Source of the DNA: Tetrahymena elliotti 4EA
Lineage: Eukaryota > Ciliophora > Oligohymenophorea > Hymenostomatida > Tetrahymenidae
DNA: 64,000 nucleotides
Assembly (NCBI GenBank): GCA_000231825.2
Contig: JH720314.1
Coordinates: 372,001-436,000, forward strand
Reading direction: 5' to 3'
Part shown: in pieces, positions 24,058 through 37,000 of the stretch
How positions within the stretch are numbered: position 1 is the first letter of the stretch
How the letters are laid out: the number at the start of each line of letters is the position of its first letter
Notes under the pieces: generated by a model
The model's database searches: none
The model's input: only the letters and a program-made list of their open reading frames with translations
What the model was told of the DNA's origin: nothing
Position numbers and translations under genes: made by a program

Positions 24058-26238
24058 TCATTGTTATTTCTCCATTAAAATTATGCTAACATCTTTAATA
24101 TCTCCAATAGGACTATCAATGAACATAGCATGTCCATGCTCTTCTATCTAAATTTTAAAATGAATAAATTAAAAATTTAAACAAAGAATTCAAAATTAAT
24201 ATCTTTACTTTTTTATAGCCATTTTAGGCTAGAATTTTTGCTATATCCTATTTATTTGTGAAATAATTTAAAATCACAATATGAGATGGATTTTAATTTT
24301 TAAGTGTATTTTGAATATATTCTTTAGGATCTTGGAAGAGCTTTAAAGAATCTGACCCTTTAATTCTATTTTCAGGCTTGCAATCAGGGAAATCCATAGG
24401 AATATTTCTGTTATTTAACCAAAATAATTGAGAAAAATAAATTATTTTATTGCTTTTACTTGTGGATAAATGAATAGTAAGGAGTTTAATGACATTCTGT
24501 AAAGAAATAAACTGACTATACTTTATCTCCTTATTTTCTAAGAGAATCAACTACAGAAAAAGCGCCTCTTTGGTGAATTACTCCCATAAAGCCAAATAGA
24601 GCTATGTTTGATAATATAGATATAAACAGTAGATATTTCAAAAACCTGTTTTATTTTAATTGAACAAATCCATAGCAAGCAAAAAGCATAATCAAAGGCC
24701 ATAGAGGTAATAAAAAACGATCTTCCTTATGTGCAGAAAGAGAAAGAACAAATATGAAGTATACTAAAAATATGGCTAATTCAAAACCTGCTCTCTTATT
24801 AAGCTAATCAGAAGTATACTTATATAATCCTACAATAAAGAAAACCACAGACCCTAAAAGTAAATAAGGAATACATTCAGTAATATACCAAAGTTTGTGG
24901 TGTGTTCCATAAAGACTAGAACCAGCTTCCAAAAAGTTAAATTCAAAGAAGTTGTATACTGTCCATGTAAATCTCTTGTAATATAAAATGTCAACAAGTA
25001 ATGAACTAACAATCATACATAATACTGTAAAAATATTCAAAAAGAAGTATTCAACTTTATCTTTTATTTTTCCAGGCATAGTAAATAATCTATAAGGCTA
25101 TTTCATAAACAAATAAAATAAAATGAAGAAATTATTGCTTTTTTATTTTTGAGTAGAATTTTATGCTTAGAGATTAATCAATCATAAATTACTATGAAGA
25201 AAATTCTACATGCTTAGAGATTAATCAATCCTAAATTATTCTGAAGAAAATTCTACAAATTATTCTTTTGCAAAAAAAGCTTAATTTATTACCCAAATCA
25301 ATGTCAAAGGAATTATAGAAGTAGGCTTGGCAATAAAATTTATGATTGCTACAATTCTTGATATATAGTCAAATGTTCTATTTTATATAATATTAATTTT
25401 ACTTGAATTTGAATACATTTTATAATAGTGGAGAATATTCATTAATATTACACGTTTGAAAATCTAAATTATTAATTAAATATTTTAAATTAAAGATTAT
25501 TAATACTTGAAATTCTTTTTTACAGAAAGCTAATAAAAGTAGAGAGTAATTGTAAACAAAGTCATTTCCAATACATTAAATATCAGTCTTGGAATAGCAA
25601 AAAGAGAATACCAGTTTGTGAGATTAATTATCAACTATTTATTGTTTTTATTATGTTGATTAAATAATATTATTGAAATTATTTCTATCTATTTACTGCA
25701 GGGAAAACATAAATTTATCCAAAATAAACTGAGACAAGTTTTAGGAGAAAGTAATCAAATGTAGCAGCTTAAGTGGCAGCTATAAACTTGGGTAAATAGG
25801 CTACTAAAAAAGGAAAATCTAGTTAGGTATATTTCAAAACACTATACATAAAGCTGAATAAGTAAACATATAATGGACTTCTTAAAGGAGCTTCTCTAGT
25901 CCATTCCCATGAATGATATCCATATCTATTTATTTTGTTAGAATATTAAAATACTCAATTTTTAAAAAATAAAAGCTATAATACCCAAAAACATCTTTAT
26001 GAGCTATCTCTGTAGATTACCAATATTCATCTGCAGCATAATAAGTTCTTAGCAAATACTATTTTAATTTAAAAAGTTATATTTAATCTTATTATTCTTA
26101 AGTATACTCGATTGAGAAAAATTAATAGTTAGTAGAAATAAAAAACAAATTTTTTACAGCATTTATAATTCTGAATATTAGCAAATATATGAATTGCTTT
26201 TTTGATGGCTTCTCAAATCCTTTCAAAAATGATAACAT
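24058..26238 (-). CDS. PIGB: GPI mannosyltransferase 3, PIG-B/Gpi10 type (507 aa)
   Basis: Eight exons: 26238-26158, 26058-25985, 25925-25697, 25634-25507, 25377-25293, 25097-24460, 24407-24209, 24147-24058. Introns are 52-195 nt and the frame closes throughout. The family (GT22) adds the third mannose to the GPI anchor precursor from dolichol-phosphate-mannose in the ER lumen. Visible landmarks are the catalytic Asp-Glu in the first luminal loop (AADEYWQ, D37-E38), GYGYHSWEWTREAPLRSPLY just after, TNWYSLFAIPRLIFN, the HKEDRF motif at 322-327, and the late luminal ECHQTPYYS...IPMDFP.C segment typical of PIG-B. Multiple membrane spans lie between these. The length is normal for the family. The donor of the fourth intron was chosen at 25506 because the nearer GT creates an in-frame TGA. 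Confidence 0.92.
25163..25256. repeat. Two perfect-length 47-bp tandem copies inside a PIGB intron
   Basis: Copies at 25163-25209 and 25210-25256 begin ATGCTTAGAGATTAATCAAT and end AAAATTCTAC, with four substitutions between them. The preceding 10 bases (25153-25162, GTAGAATTTT) are the inverse complement of the copy end, so the unit could form a hairpin. It lies entirely within the 195-nt fifth intron, the longest in the gene. Confidence 0.9.
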
Positions 26239-27590
26239 CTTATTAATTTTATTTCTAATTCTATCACTAATACTACCTAGAAACTTTTACTTTCTGAGTT
26301 AATGATTTAATTAATTGAAATCTTTTTTATCAAAAATATATTTAAAATTTACACACAGATAAAAGATATTCAAAATAAATTTTGATTGATTAATTAGTTG
26401 GTTATTAAATGTCTACAGTACAGATAATATAAGGATATTAATATGAATATATATATTCATAATTCTTTATAAAAATTAAATTATTTAAATCGATAAAAAA
26501 AAAAACTAATTCTAATTTAAAATTTTTACATTTTTTTAAAATCTGTAAAAAAGATCTCAGAATAATTGTATTTTTTCCATTTATTTTTAATATATTTTAG
26601 TAAAGACAGATTTTTAATATTTCTTTGTTAATTATGCCTAGAATTAATTGAGTTAAAGGCTTAACCTAATTTCAAATTGTTATGTAATGATTTAGAAAAA
26701 AATTAATTCAATTATTTAATTCATAACTCAGGGAGATAAATTTTTCTTCTTTAAATTGCTTGTCTTTTAAACATTAATTTATTTATTTATCTAATTATCC
26801 TATTAGGGTTATTTGATTTTCCTTAATCAATTATCATTACAAATTTGTAAGAAATAAAAATTGAAAGAATGAGGACAAAGAAATAAATAATTCCAAGACT
26901 TTTTTATAATAATATGTTTAATAAAGAAAAAAAGAGATTTTTATTAAATTATTCTGAAAAAAGTTGAAGGCTTTTATAATAGTCTACAAAGCACAAATTT
27001 AATTACATTTAGATATATTGGTCAAGTAAAATTTTTAAATTCATCTTAATTTTCAAAAATTGAACCTAGAAAATTAATTAGTGATTTGTTTTGATTTAAA
27101 TGTAAATATAAATTAAGTATTTTTAATTTGGAAAATTGGTATTTAAATTGAATTTTCACGACTGGGATAATTTATTTTTAAAAAAACTAATAGGCAAAGA
27201 TGCTTGGTATAGTAGTAAAATTGCTTAATACACTGATTCCAAAATGGTAAGTTTAATATAAGTGATACACTTGATAATAGTATAATAAGGTCGAGGGTAA
27301 AATTTAGGATTTATTAATTATTGATTAATTTTCTAAAAATTTATATAAATTAATATACATTAATATAATATTTATTTATATAAGAACCAATTAAAAACTT
27401 GTAGAGTTGAATCTTTAAGAAAAACAATACAAGAAAAGAAAAACCTAGCTCACTAAACTAGTTTTAGGCATTATTACTAATTAGAGACTTATTCAAATTA
27501 AATAGAAAAATAGCCTAGCATATAAATTGAATAGCACTCATCTTTATTTTAGTAGGATTAATTAGGATTCCATAAAACTTGTTTAAAGAC
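26239..27590. other. Intergenic between divergent genes
   Basis: 1.35 kb between the start of PIGB (minus) and the kinase gene (plus). Composition is mixed AT-rich. The stretch 27190-27310 is somewhat less AT-biased, but no tRNA or other RNA fold could be drawn there. Confidence 0.55.
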
Positions 27591-30505
27591 ATGAGCATGT
27601 TTGATAAAGAATATGATAAAAAAGGATTCGATTTAAAATAGATTCAAAGTCCAATTTTGAAATTATATCAAAATGCCAAATAGGAAATTAGTCATAAGAG
27701 TGATAATATATTTTCTCCAAGCATTAATTCATAGAATATTCAATCATCTAAGAAAGGTAAGCTTAATATAATTAAAGTTAAAAATTGCAACATTAAATTC
27801 ATTTATTAAATACAAATATTATTATTAAAATAAAAAATTATTTGCTAAAATGAAAGAAAAAAATTTGAAAAAGCAAGCAGGTTAGCATTTATTAACTTTA
27901 TTTCTTTAGTTTATTAACAGCAACTTCAACCATTAAATTTCATTTATAAAGATGATCAGAAGGAGCTTAAAAGCAAGTATCAACCAATTTAGTCAAGTAA
28001 GTTTTGTTCTCACAGCAATTAATATTTTGAAAATTTTTCACTTTTTGATTCAATTTATGTAAATGAATGAATATGCGGTGTTAATAATTTCTAAAATTAG
28101 TAGTCATATTTTTTAAATTAAAAAATTTAATAATAACTAAATAGATGATAGAAATCTTATAAAGGACTAATCAAAACCTAAAAATTTCTAAATTTAAAAA
28201 GATGACATCAATGGCTTAGCTATAAACAACATTAATAGCAATTAAATAAATTAATTTCAAAGCTATCCCTAATCTCCTGTTTGCAGAGATTAATTTAGTA
28301 ATAAACTATATAGTAAATAAAGTGTTGAAACTCCTAAGTAAATTGATGAAAGTAGGTCAGTAAAGAAACTATAAAATAATGATGCTAATGGTTTCAAAGA
28401 TGCAAATTAATTATTAATATAGAATTTAGATAACGCAAAGGTTCTAAAAACAGAAACTGATTAAAAACCTTCTCTCTAATAACTATAAAGCCCTAAATTA
28501 AGGATTAAAACAATATAAAAATACATAAAATCTCCATCTTATTAGAATTTGAATAAGGAAAAATCGAGTTAAAATGAAATTTTTGATTTTGAAAGTTAGC
28601 AAAATTAACACAGTGAAAAATAAAAAATAGAAAATGAAGGTTAGTTATAAAGTCAAGAAGAGTAGATATCTCCACTTAAAAAGATTATTAATAAGAATTA
28701 ATAAACAAATAATGTAAATATTATTGAAAAAGTTCTGCATAAAACACCATCAGGAGAAAAATGTGTTTAGAAGTAAGAAGTTAATTCTCGCCCTACCTCA
28801 GGCAGAAATTAGAATTTTATAATAAAAACTGTGAATAACCACAATTATTCAGATGTTAATCATATTCATGGTAATGTAAACAATGTAAATAATGGCTCGA
28901 ATAGCGTATCTAGGATGTAATCAAAGGAAACAACTGATACACCTAAAAGCTAGAACAGAGAAGAAAAACATTAACAGGATTCATAAAACGAAATAAAAGA
29001 CAGGATAGATACATAGAATTCATAATAAATAGGTGACTCTTTGTAGAATTTGGAAGAAGAATAGAAAAATGAAAAATAAATTAATGAATAAAAGTAAACT
29101 AAATAGCCGTCAAGCTAGAATATATCTTCAAAAATATAATCTCTTAATTATATAAATGAGGGGAAAGAAGAAGATTAATCACCCATACATTAAAATTTAA
29201 ATAACAAAATAAAAGATAAAATTAATGATAAATAGCCTACTAAAGATCAACCACAAAGTCAACGCCAAGAATCTTCGTTGATGATTTAAACTGCCACTGA
29301 GAAAAAAGAAATAAATAATTTAAATGCAATAATTGATTCAAACAATATAAATTAGAGTAATCAAATTTGTAATAATAATCATGATTTTTTAGATGTACAG
29401 ACAGGAGAATTGATAGGATAAGGTAATTAATCAAGAAATGCTATCAGTAAAATATGAACCATTTTTATTTATTTTTAATAGGAGCATATGGTAAAGTTTA
29501 TAAAGGATTTGTAAAAACTACAGGGAAGTTTATAGCAATTAAAGAAATGAAAGAAGAAATGATATTAGGTAATGATGCGCATTCTTTACTAGAAAGCATT
29601 TGCAAAGAAATCTAATTGCTTAAACAGCTTTCACATAAAAATATTGTAAATTATATTGGGTCTAAAAAACAAGAAGGTAGTGTTTATATTTACATGGAAT
29701 ATATGCCTGGAGGATCAATATCTGAAATGCTCAAAAAGTATGGAGGTTTTGATGAAGAAGTTATTTAGAAATTTGTTAAGTAACTTCTAGAAGGTTTAGT
29801 ATATTTACATTCAAAAGGAGTAATTCACAGAGACTTAAAGGTAAATTATTTTTTTCAAAAAAAATTGTATATAAATGTTTTTAAAAAAGGGAGCTAATAT
29901 ATTATCAGACGGCTAAGGCAATGTTAAGCTAGCAGATTTTGGTGCTGCTAGAAATATAGAAAATATTTTATAGCATTCCCTTTCCTAATCAGAATTTTGT
30001 AATTCTATTAAAGGGTAAAAAATTAAACTCAATTTTAATTGAAATTAACAAGAAAATAAGAAAATGATAATAAATTATATATTTATATTAATTAGAAGCA
30101 AATAAATTTTAATTATTTAAATAATCTTTTTAATTAAAACTAAGATCCCTTTATTGGATGGCTCCTGAGTTAATTAAAAATGAAAAACATGGAAGAAGAA
30201 TAGATGTTTGGAGCTTAGGATGCACTGTCATTGAGATGGCTTCTGGTTAACATCCATGGTAATTAAAAAATTTTTTATTTTAATTATAATTTGTTAACTC
30301 TGAATTTATTATAAATTTTAGGGAAAACATAAAAAAATTTTCAGATTTAGCAAATGCTGTTATTGAATAATAACCCATACCTATTCCATAACATTTAAGT
30401 GAAGAATGCAAAGATTTTATATCTAAATGCTGTACTTATGATAAAAAAGTGAGACTAAAATCTCATTAATTGGTTAATCATCCATTTCTACAAAAAAAGT
30501 ACTGA
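27591..30505 (+). CDS. Ser/Thr protein kinase, STE11/MAPKKK type (770 aa)
   Basis: Seven exons: 27591-27756, 27910-27996, 28145-29422, 29482-29840, 29890-30014, 30145-30258, 30322-30505. A 505-residue N-terminus rich in Asn/Gln/Ser/Lys, with no recognisable domain, precedes the kinase domain (about 505-770). All core motifs are intact: glycine loop [15 protein letters not shown], catalytic K531 (AIK), VIHRDLKGAN with D628, DFG at 646-648 (LADFGAAR), and YWMAPE at 675-680. Then come [13 protein letters not shown] and HPF near the end. [16 protein letters not shown] and the closing HPFLQ are typical of MAPKKK/STE11 kinases that phosphorylate MAPK kinases. The protein ends 3 residues after HPFLQ. 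The activation segment carries an inserted Ser/Gln-rich stretch before the APE motif. Upstream input and targets cannot be inferred. Confidence 0.92.
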
Positions 30506-31524
30506 TGAAACATTTAAATATAAACAAAATATTTACCAATTATTACTGCCCCTCCCTGCAATATTATTTCAATTAAAAAATGAAAAGATTAAGTCAGAAT
30601 AAAATTCTTAATTTAATTTATTCAATCCCTTATCATTATAATCATCATATAAATGATTTATTTATTTATAACAATAAAAATAATAATCAAACTTTAATAA
30701 AATATTATGTAATATCTGATTATTCTAATAAAATTTCTTTGTATTTTTGCTACACTTTATAATTAATTTCATTTTAATCAACTATCTATTATCTCCTTCT
30801 TCATTTATTTAAATCATTTGCAACAAAGATTTTTATTTACTTAAGCAAATTTAAAAGATTCTAAATAAAACTTCTACATATTTTTGCTATCTACCATACT
30901 TTTTAATGTATTTAATTTTAATCAACTATCTATAATCTCCTTCTTTATTTTCAAAAAAAAATACATATTTATATAAGTAAGCTTAAAAGGTTTTGGTATT
31001 ATTTAAATTTTTGATTTAGGATACTATTTAAATTATTTAAAATATAAGAAATGTGAAGAAATGCTAATTATTTTAAATTATTTTCAATAAAATAAATGAG
31101 AACAAGCTTTCCAAAATCAAAAGAAAATCTTTTAAATTTATTTTTGGATAATTAAAAATAATATTTTAAATGATTTTAGGGATTTATTACTATTTTTAAC
31201 ATAATTATGATAAGGAATCAAAATGTTTTGATATGAGGGTTGAAGTGTAATATATTAGAAGAAAAGTGACGAAATTATGACAAAATATAGGAATTTACTT
31301 AGCATAGAAGCTTCAATGGAATCGGAAAATAAAATAAGAATGAATTTGATATGCAAATAGAAAGATATCTTTTAGATCTTCATTAAATTATTTGCAAAAA
31401 ACTACAAAGGGTAAATTTTTAATTAAAGAATCATCAAAACTTAAAATAAATATTATAAAACACATACAATTCAATTCGTACTAATATTTATCAATAAAAC
31501 GCTTTCTTTATTATAGTTAAATAA
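30506..31524. other. Intergenic with a diverged direct repeat
   Basis: About 1 kb between the kinase and SHMT-like genes. It contains the repeat at 30743-30950. An open frame at 30580-30762 is Asn/Ile/Tyr-rich low complexity and is not supported as a gene. Confidence 0.55.
30743..30950. repeat. Diverged direct repeat, ~70-bp units spaced ~140 bp
   Basis: Copies near 30743-30808 and 30880-30950 share ATTTTTGCTA at the left and TTTTAATCAACTATCTAT followed by ATCTCCTTCTT at the right. The intervening DNA is unrelated. Non-coding. Confidence 0.75.
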
Positions 31525-33239
31525 ATGATTGTTGGAAGAGCCTTAAAGTAAACATCCAAGCTATTTAATTAATAGTAAGCAAGAATAGTATTCGCTACTT
31601 AAGGATTAAACTAAGGAATCAAAGAAGCTGATCCTTAATTGAATGAAATTATATAAAAAGAAATCTAGCGTTAAAAGAATACAATTAATTTAATTCCATC
31701 TGAAAACTACACTTCCTTATCTGCTAAGTAAGCTGTAGGTTCTATCATGAACTCAAAATATTCTGAAGGTTTACCTCTTAATAGATATTATGGTGGTAAC
31801 TAGTTTATTGATAAGATGGAAATTCTCTGTTAAAACAGAGCCTTAGAATTATTTGGATTGAGTCCAAGTGAATGGGGTATTAATGTTTAGGCACATAGTT
31901 TGACTCCTGCAAATTTCCACGTTTTAACAGGCCTTTTACAAAATCATGATCGTGTTATGAGTTTATCAATCGAACACGGTGGTCATCTTTCTCATGGATA
32001 AAACTTGAAGAGAGAAAAATTATCAGCAGGCTCAGTTTACTTTGAAGTTCTTAACTATGGAATTAACGAAGTAAATTTACCAAAATTTTAAAACATTTTA
32101 AGCTTTTTAGCATAAATAATTTATACAAAAAATAACAAATAGCAAGAAATCGACTAGATTTTTTGGATTGAAAAATTGAATATTTTTTTTGTTGATTCAT
32201 TTTTGTTTTAAAAAAATAGAAATCTGGACTTATTGATTACGATAAATTAGAAGAACAATCTAAGTATTTCCTTCCCAAGGTTATTTTTGGTGGAGCTGAC
32301 TTATACTCTAGAAAGATCGATTATGAAAGATTAAGAAAGATTTGCGATTCTATTGGAGCTACCTTAGTTGTTGATCTTGGATAAGTTAGTGGTTTAGTTG
32401 CTACTAAGGTTCTTCCTGATCCCTTTAAGTATGCTGATATAGTCACTTCTGCTACCCACAAGAGGTAAAAATGCTTCATAAAGATATTAATTATTGATTA
32501 AATTATAATATTATTAAAAAATGGATTTTAAAGCATTGCATTTAAAAATATTATAAATAATTTATATAGTTTAAGAGGACCTCGTGGAGCATTAGTTTTT
32601 TACAAATAAGGTGTGAAAAGTGTTGATAAAAAGGGTAATGAAATCAAATTTGATTTCAAGAATAAAATTGAAAATGCTATTTTCCCTGGTAGTTAAGGTG
32701 GTCCTCATAACCACACTATAGCAGGTATTGCAGTTGCTCTTAAGGAAGCTTAACAATAAAGTTTCAAGGATTACTAATAATAGGTTGTAAAGAATGCATA
32801 AACTCTTTATTAAACTTTCTCTCAAAAGCAATATAATATTCTTTCAAATGGAACTGATAACCACTTAGTTTTAGTAGATTTCAAGTCTAAGGGTGTTAAC
32901 ACCTTATAATTGATTCATTTGCTTGAATAGGTACATATTGATACTTATAGATCTACTCTTCCTAATGGCAAAGAAACATTTATTAGCTCATTCCTTGCCC
33001 TAGGTACTCACCCTATGACAACAAGAGGATGTACTGAGAGCGATTTCAAAACTATTGCTGAATTTATAGACAGAGGAGCTTTATTACTTAAAGAAATATC
33101 TACTAAGTAACCTGCTCCTACTTCTACCCAAGAAATTTAAAAGTGGGCTGAATAGAATGTACAATCTAACTCTTCCCTTCAAAAATTACAATAAGAAGCT
33201 GCTTCATTTGTTAAGTAATTCGAAGTTCCTAGCATTTGA
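31525..33239 (+). CDS. Serine hydroxymethyltransferase-like protein with altered active site (486 aa)
   Basis: Three exons: 31525-32070, 32220-32464, 32570-33239. It aligns along its whole length with SHMT (PLP fold type I), which interconverts serine and glycine with tetrahydrofolate. Conserved features are [14 protein letters not shown] then [14 protein letters not shown], the PLP-binding K263 in [13 protein letters not shown], and [15 protein letters not shown]. Several normally invariant positions differ. The usual D-M-A-H is D234-L-G-Q237, so the ring-stacking region His is Gln. The carboxylate-binding Arg of SGIRVGTPA is A407 in [11 protein letters not shown]. The serine-binding S-G-S-P is S-L-T-P. 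The N-terminal ~35 residues are basic and Gln/Ser-rich without acids, consistent with a mitochondrial presequence. It may be inactive or altered in substrate; a regulatory role is possible. The frame closes over both introns. Confidence 0.9.
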
Positions 33240-34077
33240 AGAAAAAAACATAAATAAATCTTTATCATCAATTTAATTAGTAAAATTGTATTTACGTATT
33301 AATCAATTACTTAATTTTCTTGAGAAAAGTTAAATTATTATTTTTAAAAATTCTACAATAAATGAAATTTTTATTAAATATTATGTGAGAAAAATCATTA
33401 TTCTCAGTTTTAAATTTTGAGATATGTTGAAATTTAAATGTTTTTTGGAGTTTTTATTTTTTCAAATATGATGAGTCTTTTTAATTTATTTTTTTCAAAA
33501 ATCTTAATTAAAAAATTTAATTTGATAAGAAATAAATAAAAAAATATTTTTTATTCACAAGAAAATCATAAAGTATTTGACATTTAAATCTAATAATAAA
33601 GGTAAAATAAAAAAAAAGTAGATGGTAAAGATTATTTTATTTGATAAAATTATAATGGGGAAAAAGTGCTGACAATTTTTTTAAAAGATGAGCTTTATAT
33701 TAATAAGAATGAAAATAAGGGAAGAAAAATCTAATAAATTCTAATGTGTTTGACAAATATTGAATTAAAATAATTGGAATTGAAATTTATGCAATTGAAA
33801 TGTGTTTGACAAATAAAGGATTATGTATATATTTTTAATTGAAGATTGTTTATATTAATTTAATTAGAATAGTAATGTTTTAAAACAATAATTTAAACTA
33901 GTTGTTAGTCGTTATAGTAATTTCTTTAATAAATTTTTAATTTTCTTTTTTTTTTTTGTAACTTTTTGTGCTTTTTGATAATTTAAAAGCATTATTATTA
34001 ACTGTTTTTAATGTTTTTCTGATAACAAAGTACTCCATTTATTCAGGAATACATTTGATAATTTTAAATGAGCTTTT
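33240..34077. other. Convergent intergenic region
   Basis: 838 bp between the stops of the SHMT-like and RING-PHD genes. A 17-bp direct repeat (AATGTGTTTGACAAATA) occurs at 33743 and 33799. Otherwise AT-rich with nothing recognised. Confidence 0.6.
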
Positions 34078-37000
34078 TCAATAACGACAGAAATGGCATG
34101 CCCATCTGTCAGTTGGAACTCTATTTGAATTAATTTTTTCATCACAAAATGTGTGACAGTAGTTTTCATCACAGACATCGCAAATAAGAAGCAAATTTTC
34201 TTTATCTGATTTGAAACATTTGTAGCAAAAGCTTGGCTCAACATTTACAGGCTCCTCTTCAGCTACTTCTCCAAGGGCAGCCAAATCTTCTTAATCTTAT
34301 AAAGCTTGAGCTTCTTAAATATAGTCTTCTTCATTAACTTTTTATCTTTTTCTACGAACTTTTATGGGCTTAGAGTTGTTGATAGTACCATCAAAGTTTC
34401 TTTTTACTATTTAGGTGAATTCTTATCTACACTCTGGGCAAATATTTGCTACTTCAGACCAATTTTGGATACAGTCAAAGCAAAATCTGTGGAAACAATT
34501 AATTTCACCAAAATAACTTTAAGAAGGATAGTCTTGGCATACAGAGCATTTGAAATGTTCAATTTACCCTAAATTTGCTCCTTTAATAAGTTTTTTCTTT
34601 TTTCTGTTGCCCTTTTGGTCAGCTATGCTTAAGAATATTTTATCAGAAGCATTTTCATCTGCTTCTTCATTGCTAGGTGAATGTAAATTTAGTTGATCTT
34701 CTTCTTGTTCATATAAATCACTCTAGCAATCATCATCATCAATAAATGAATCAACCTCATAGTCATCATTCACATCAACTGCCCCATCAGATTCTGAGAA
34801 ATCATATTTTTTATTCTTTGATTTCTTTTTCGATGATGATCTCATTTTTTTGTCTGAAGATGATATCATTTTTTCAGAATCTGATTAGTCTGAATCAATA
34901 ATTCTTTTTCTATTTTCTTTATTCATCTTTTATTTTTATTCTTCTTTTGATTTCTTTTTTGTTTCAGTCAAATAAATTGATTTCTCCTTTCTTCCTTAGA
35001 AACCATCAAAATCATTTTCGTCATCATAACCTTCTAGACATCTCTTTTTCTTTAATTGATTTCTGCATCTATTAATATTTTAATATCCATCATCATCGTT
35101 ATCATCAAATCTCTCATCTTCAGATTCATCATCGAAATTCCTCATTTAATTTTTCTTTTTTTATCTGTTGTGATTTTTATTATTCTTTTTACTATTATCA
35201 ATAAAATCATCGTCTTCATCATAATAGTCATCCCCTACACCATCTGATTTAGCTTCTTCTTCAAAAAATTAATTTACACTATCATATTCATCTTCATCAC
35301 TATAATCTTCTTCTTAAATCAAGCGACGTCTCTTCGAGTTTAAATTATTTGTTTTCTTCTTTTACTATTTATTTTTGTTAGCATTTTAAGATATATTATT
35401 TTTTTAATTCTTTTTATCTACTTAGGATTTACTAAATTCGCTAAAATCCTCTTCTTCTTCATCATCAAAAATTTTTGACAGTTTAGTTTTTTCTTATTTA
35501 TTTTTGAATTGACTATTATAGTTTTAGGTAGATTATTTAAGAACTTAAAGTTGATGTTATTTGTTGCATTTGAATTTGTTTAAGATATTTGTTAAGCTAG
35601 CAGAACTTTGTGGAGAGGGAGTTGACTTAGATTTAAATAAAGTCAACTCAGACTATTTATTGAATGCTTATTAAGATGTGCTTCCAAGCTATTTTTTCAT
35701 GTTATTTTATGAATTTTATGCAATCTTTTTGAGATACTCAAGATCTGAATCATCGTCTTCATCGTCATCATTGAAATTTTGTTTATCACATGAGTTGTTT
35801 TTGGATTATAAATAAGTATTGTTTATAGGCTATGTTGAAAATTTCTAAATAGGAGAAATCTTTTTAAGACTAAATTTTTTTGGTTATTGATTTTCATTAA
35901 ATAAAGAATTGCTTTCTTCCATTTGATTAGAGCTTTATTTATTTTGACTTGAGTAAAGAGATTCATATTTTTTAAATTATTCTTTTTCTGTAGAGAAAAA
36001 TTTACTTTTATCTAAAAAATATTAATTGCTGCCTTGAGAATTATTGCCAAAATTAATTTGATTTGATTTATTTTATATTAAGTTATTATTACTATTGTTA
36101 TTGCTAAAATAATTGCCACTTTCAAATCCAAAAGATTCGTTTTAATTTATTGTAAAGGGCTTAGTTTAATTTTAATTAAAGATATTTTTTTATGGTAAAT
36201 AAGATTGACTTTGACTCTTAATCTACTAATTTTTACTTATACTTACTGACGCGCTGTTTTTTAGGCGCTATTCATATGGATGAGAGTCATATTCACTGAA
36301 ATTGCTTTGCAAGTTTTCATCTTCATGACTTTAATCTTCATTTATTTTTGATAAGCTAGATTTATTAGATCTATCACCTAAAGTTGTTAGGCTGGATGAT
36401 TGGAAGGCATCATTTCTCATGTTTGCTAAATTCTCTGCACGACACTTATTTATAAATTGATTCATTGATTAAATATGATTGGGACCACAACGTGACTAAT
36501 TTGATTATAGTCTTTAGTTTTCATTTTAATTTTTAATTTACTTTTCTTAATATGAATTAAGATAAGTGAGACCTTTCTTTTTTGATGAATCAGACCAGTT
36601 GCTTTTTTCTACAGAGTCCTTGCCAACTGTTGATTTGTCTTGGCTATCTTTTTGATTATTTGCGCAAATAGAGGATGATATTAAATTATTTTTGCTAGAT
36701 TTGGATTATTATAATTCGCAAGAGTTATGGGAGTTCAATTGTAAAGAATTTTATCTTTAAAATGAATTTAAGTTATTATAATTTTAAGAAGCATCTTGAA
36801 GTGAATTTTAACGAGAATTGAATTACTACAAAGGCAACTCATTTCCTTAGCTTTCTAAATTACTAGAGGCGCATCTAATATCACTTAAAACAGGAGTGTT
36901 AGAATCTTAAGATTAAGTACATAATAGATTGTTTTTATTTTAAAAATTGTGAGTATGAGTGAACGTATTTGAGGTTGTAGCTGTAGTTACTTTTGATTTA

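Noticed and set aside
27190..27310. Possible tRNA or small RNA gene upstream of the kinase
   Set aside because: No cloverleaf, no TTCRA-type T-loop and no paired acceptor ends could be drawn.
30580..30762. Plus-strand open frame of 60 codons
   Set aside because: Asn/Ile/Tyr low complexity in intergenic DNA; no splice link to a gene.
34008..34244. Second minus-strand frame overlapping the PHD finger
   Set aside because: It is shifted relative to the PHD frame and destroys all zinc ligands; the PHD frame ends at TGA 34078.
35056..35247. Plus-strand Ile/Val-rich frame resembling a membrane protein
   Set aside because: Antisense of the Asp-codon-rich acidic region of the RING-PHD gene; GAT/GAC runs read backwards give ATC/ATT.
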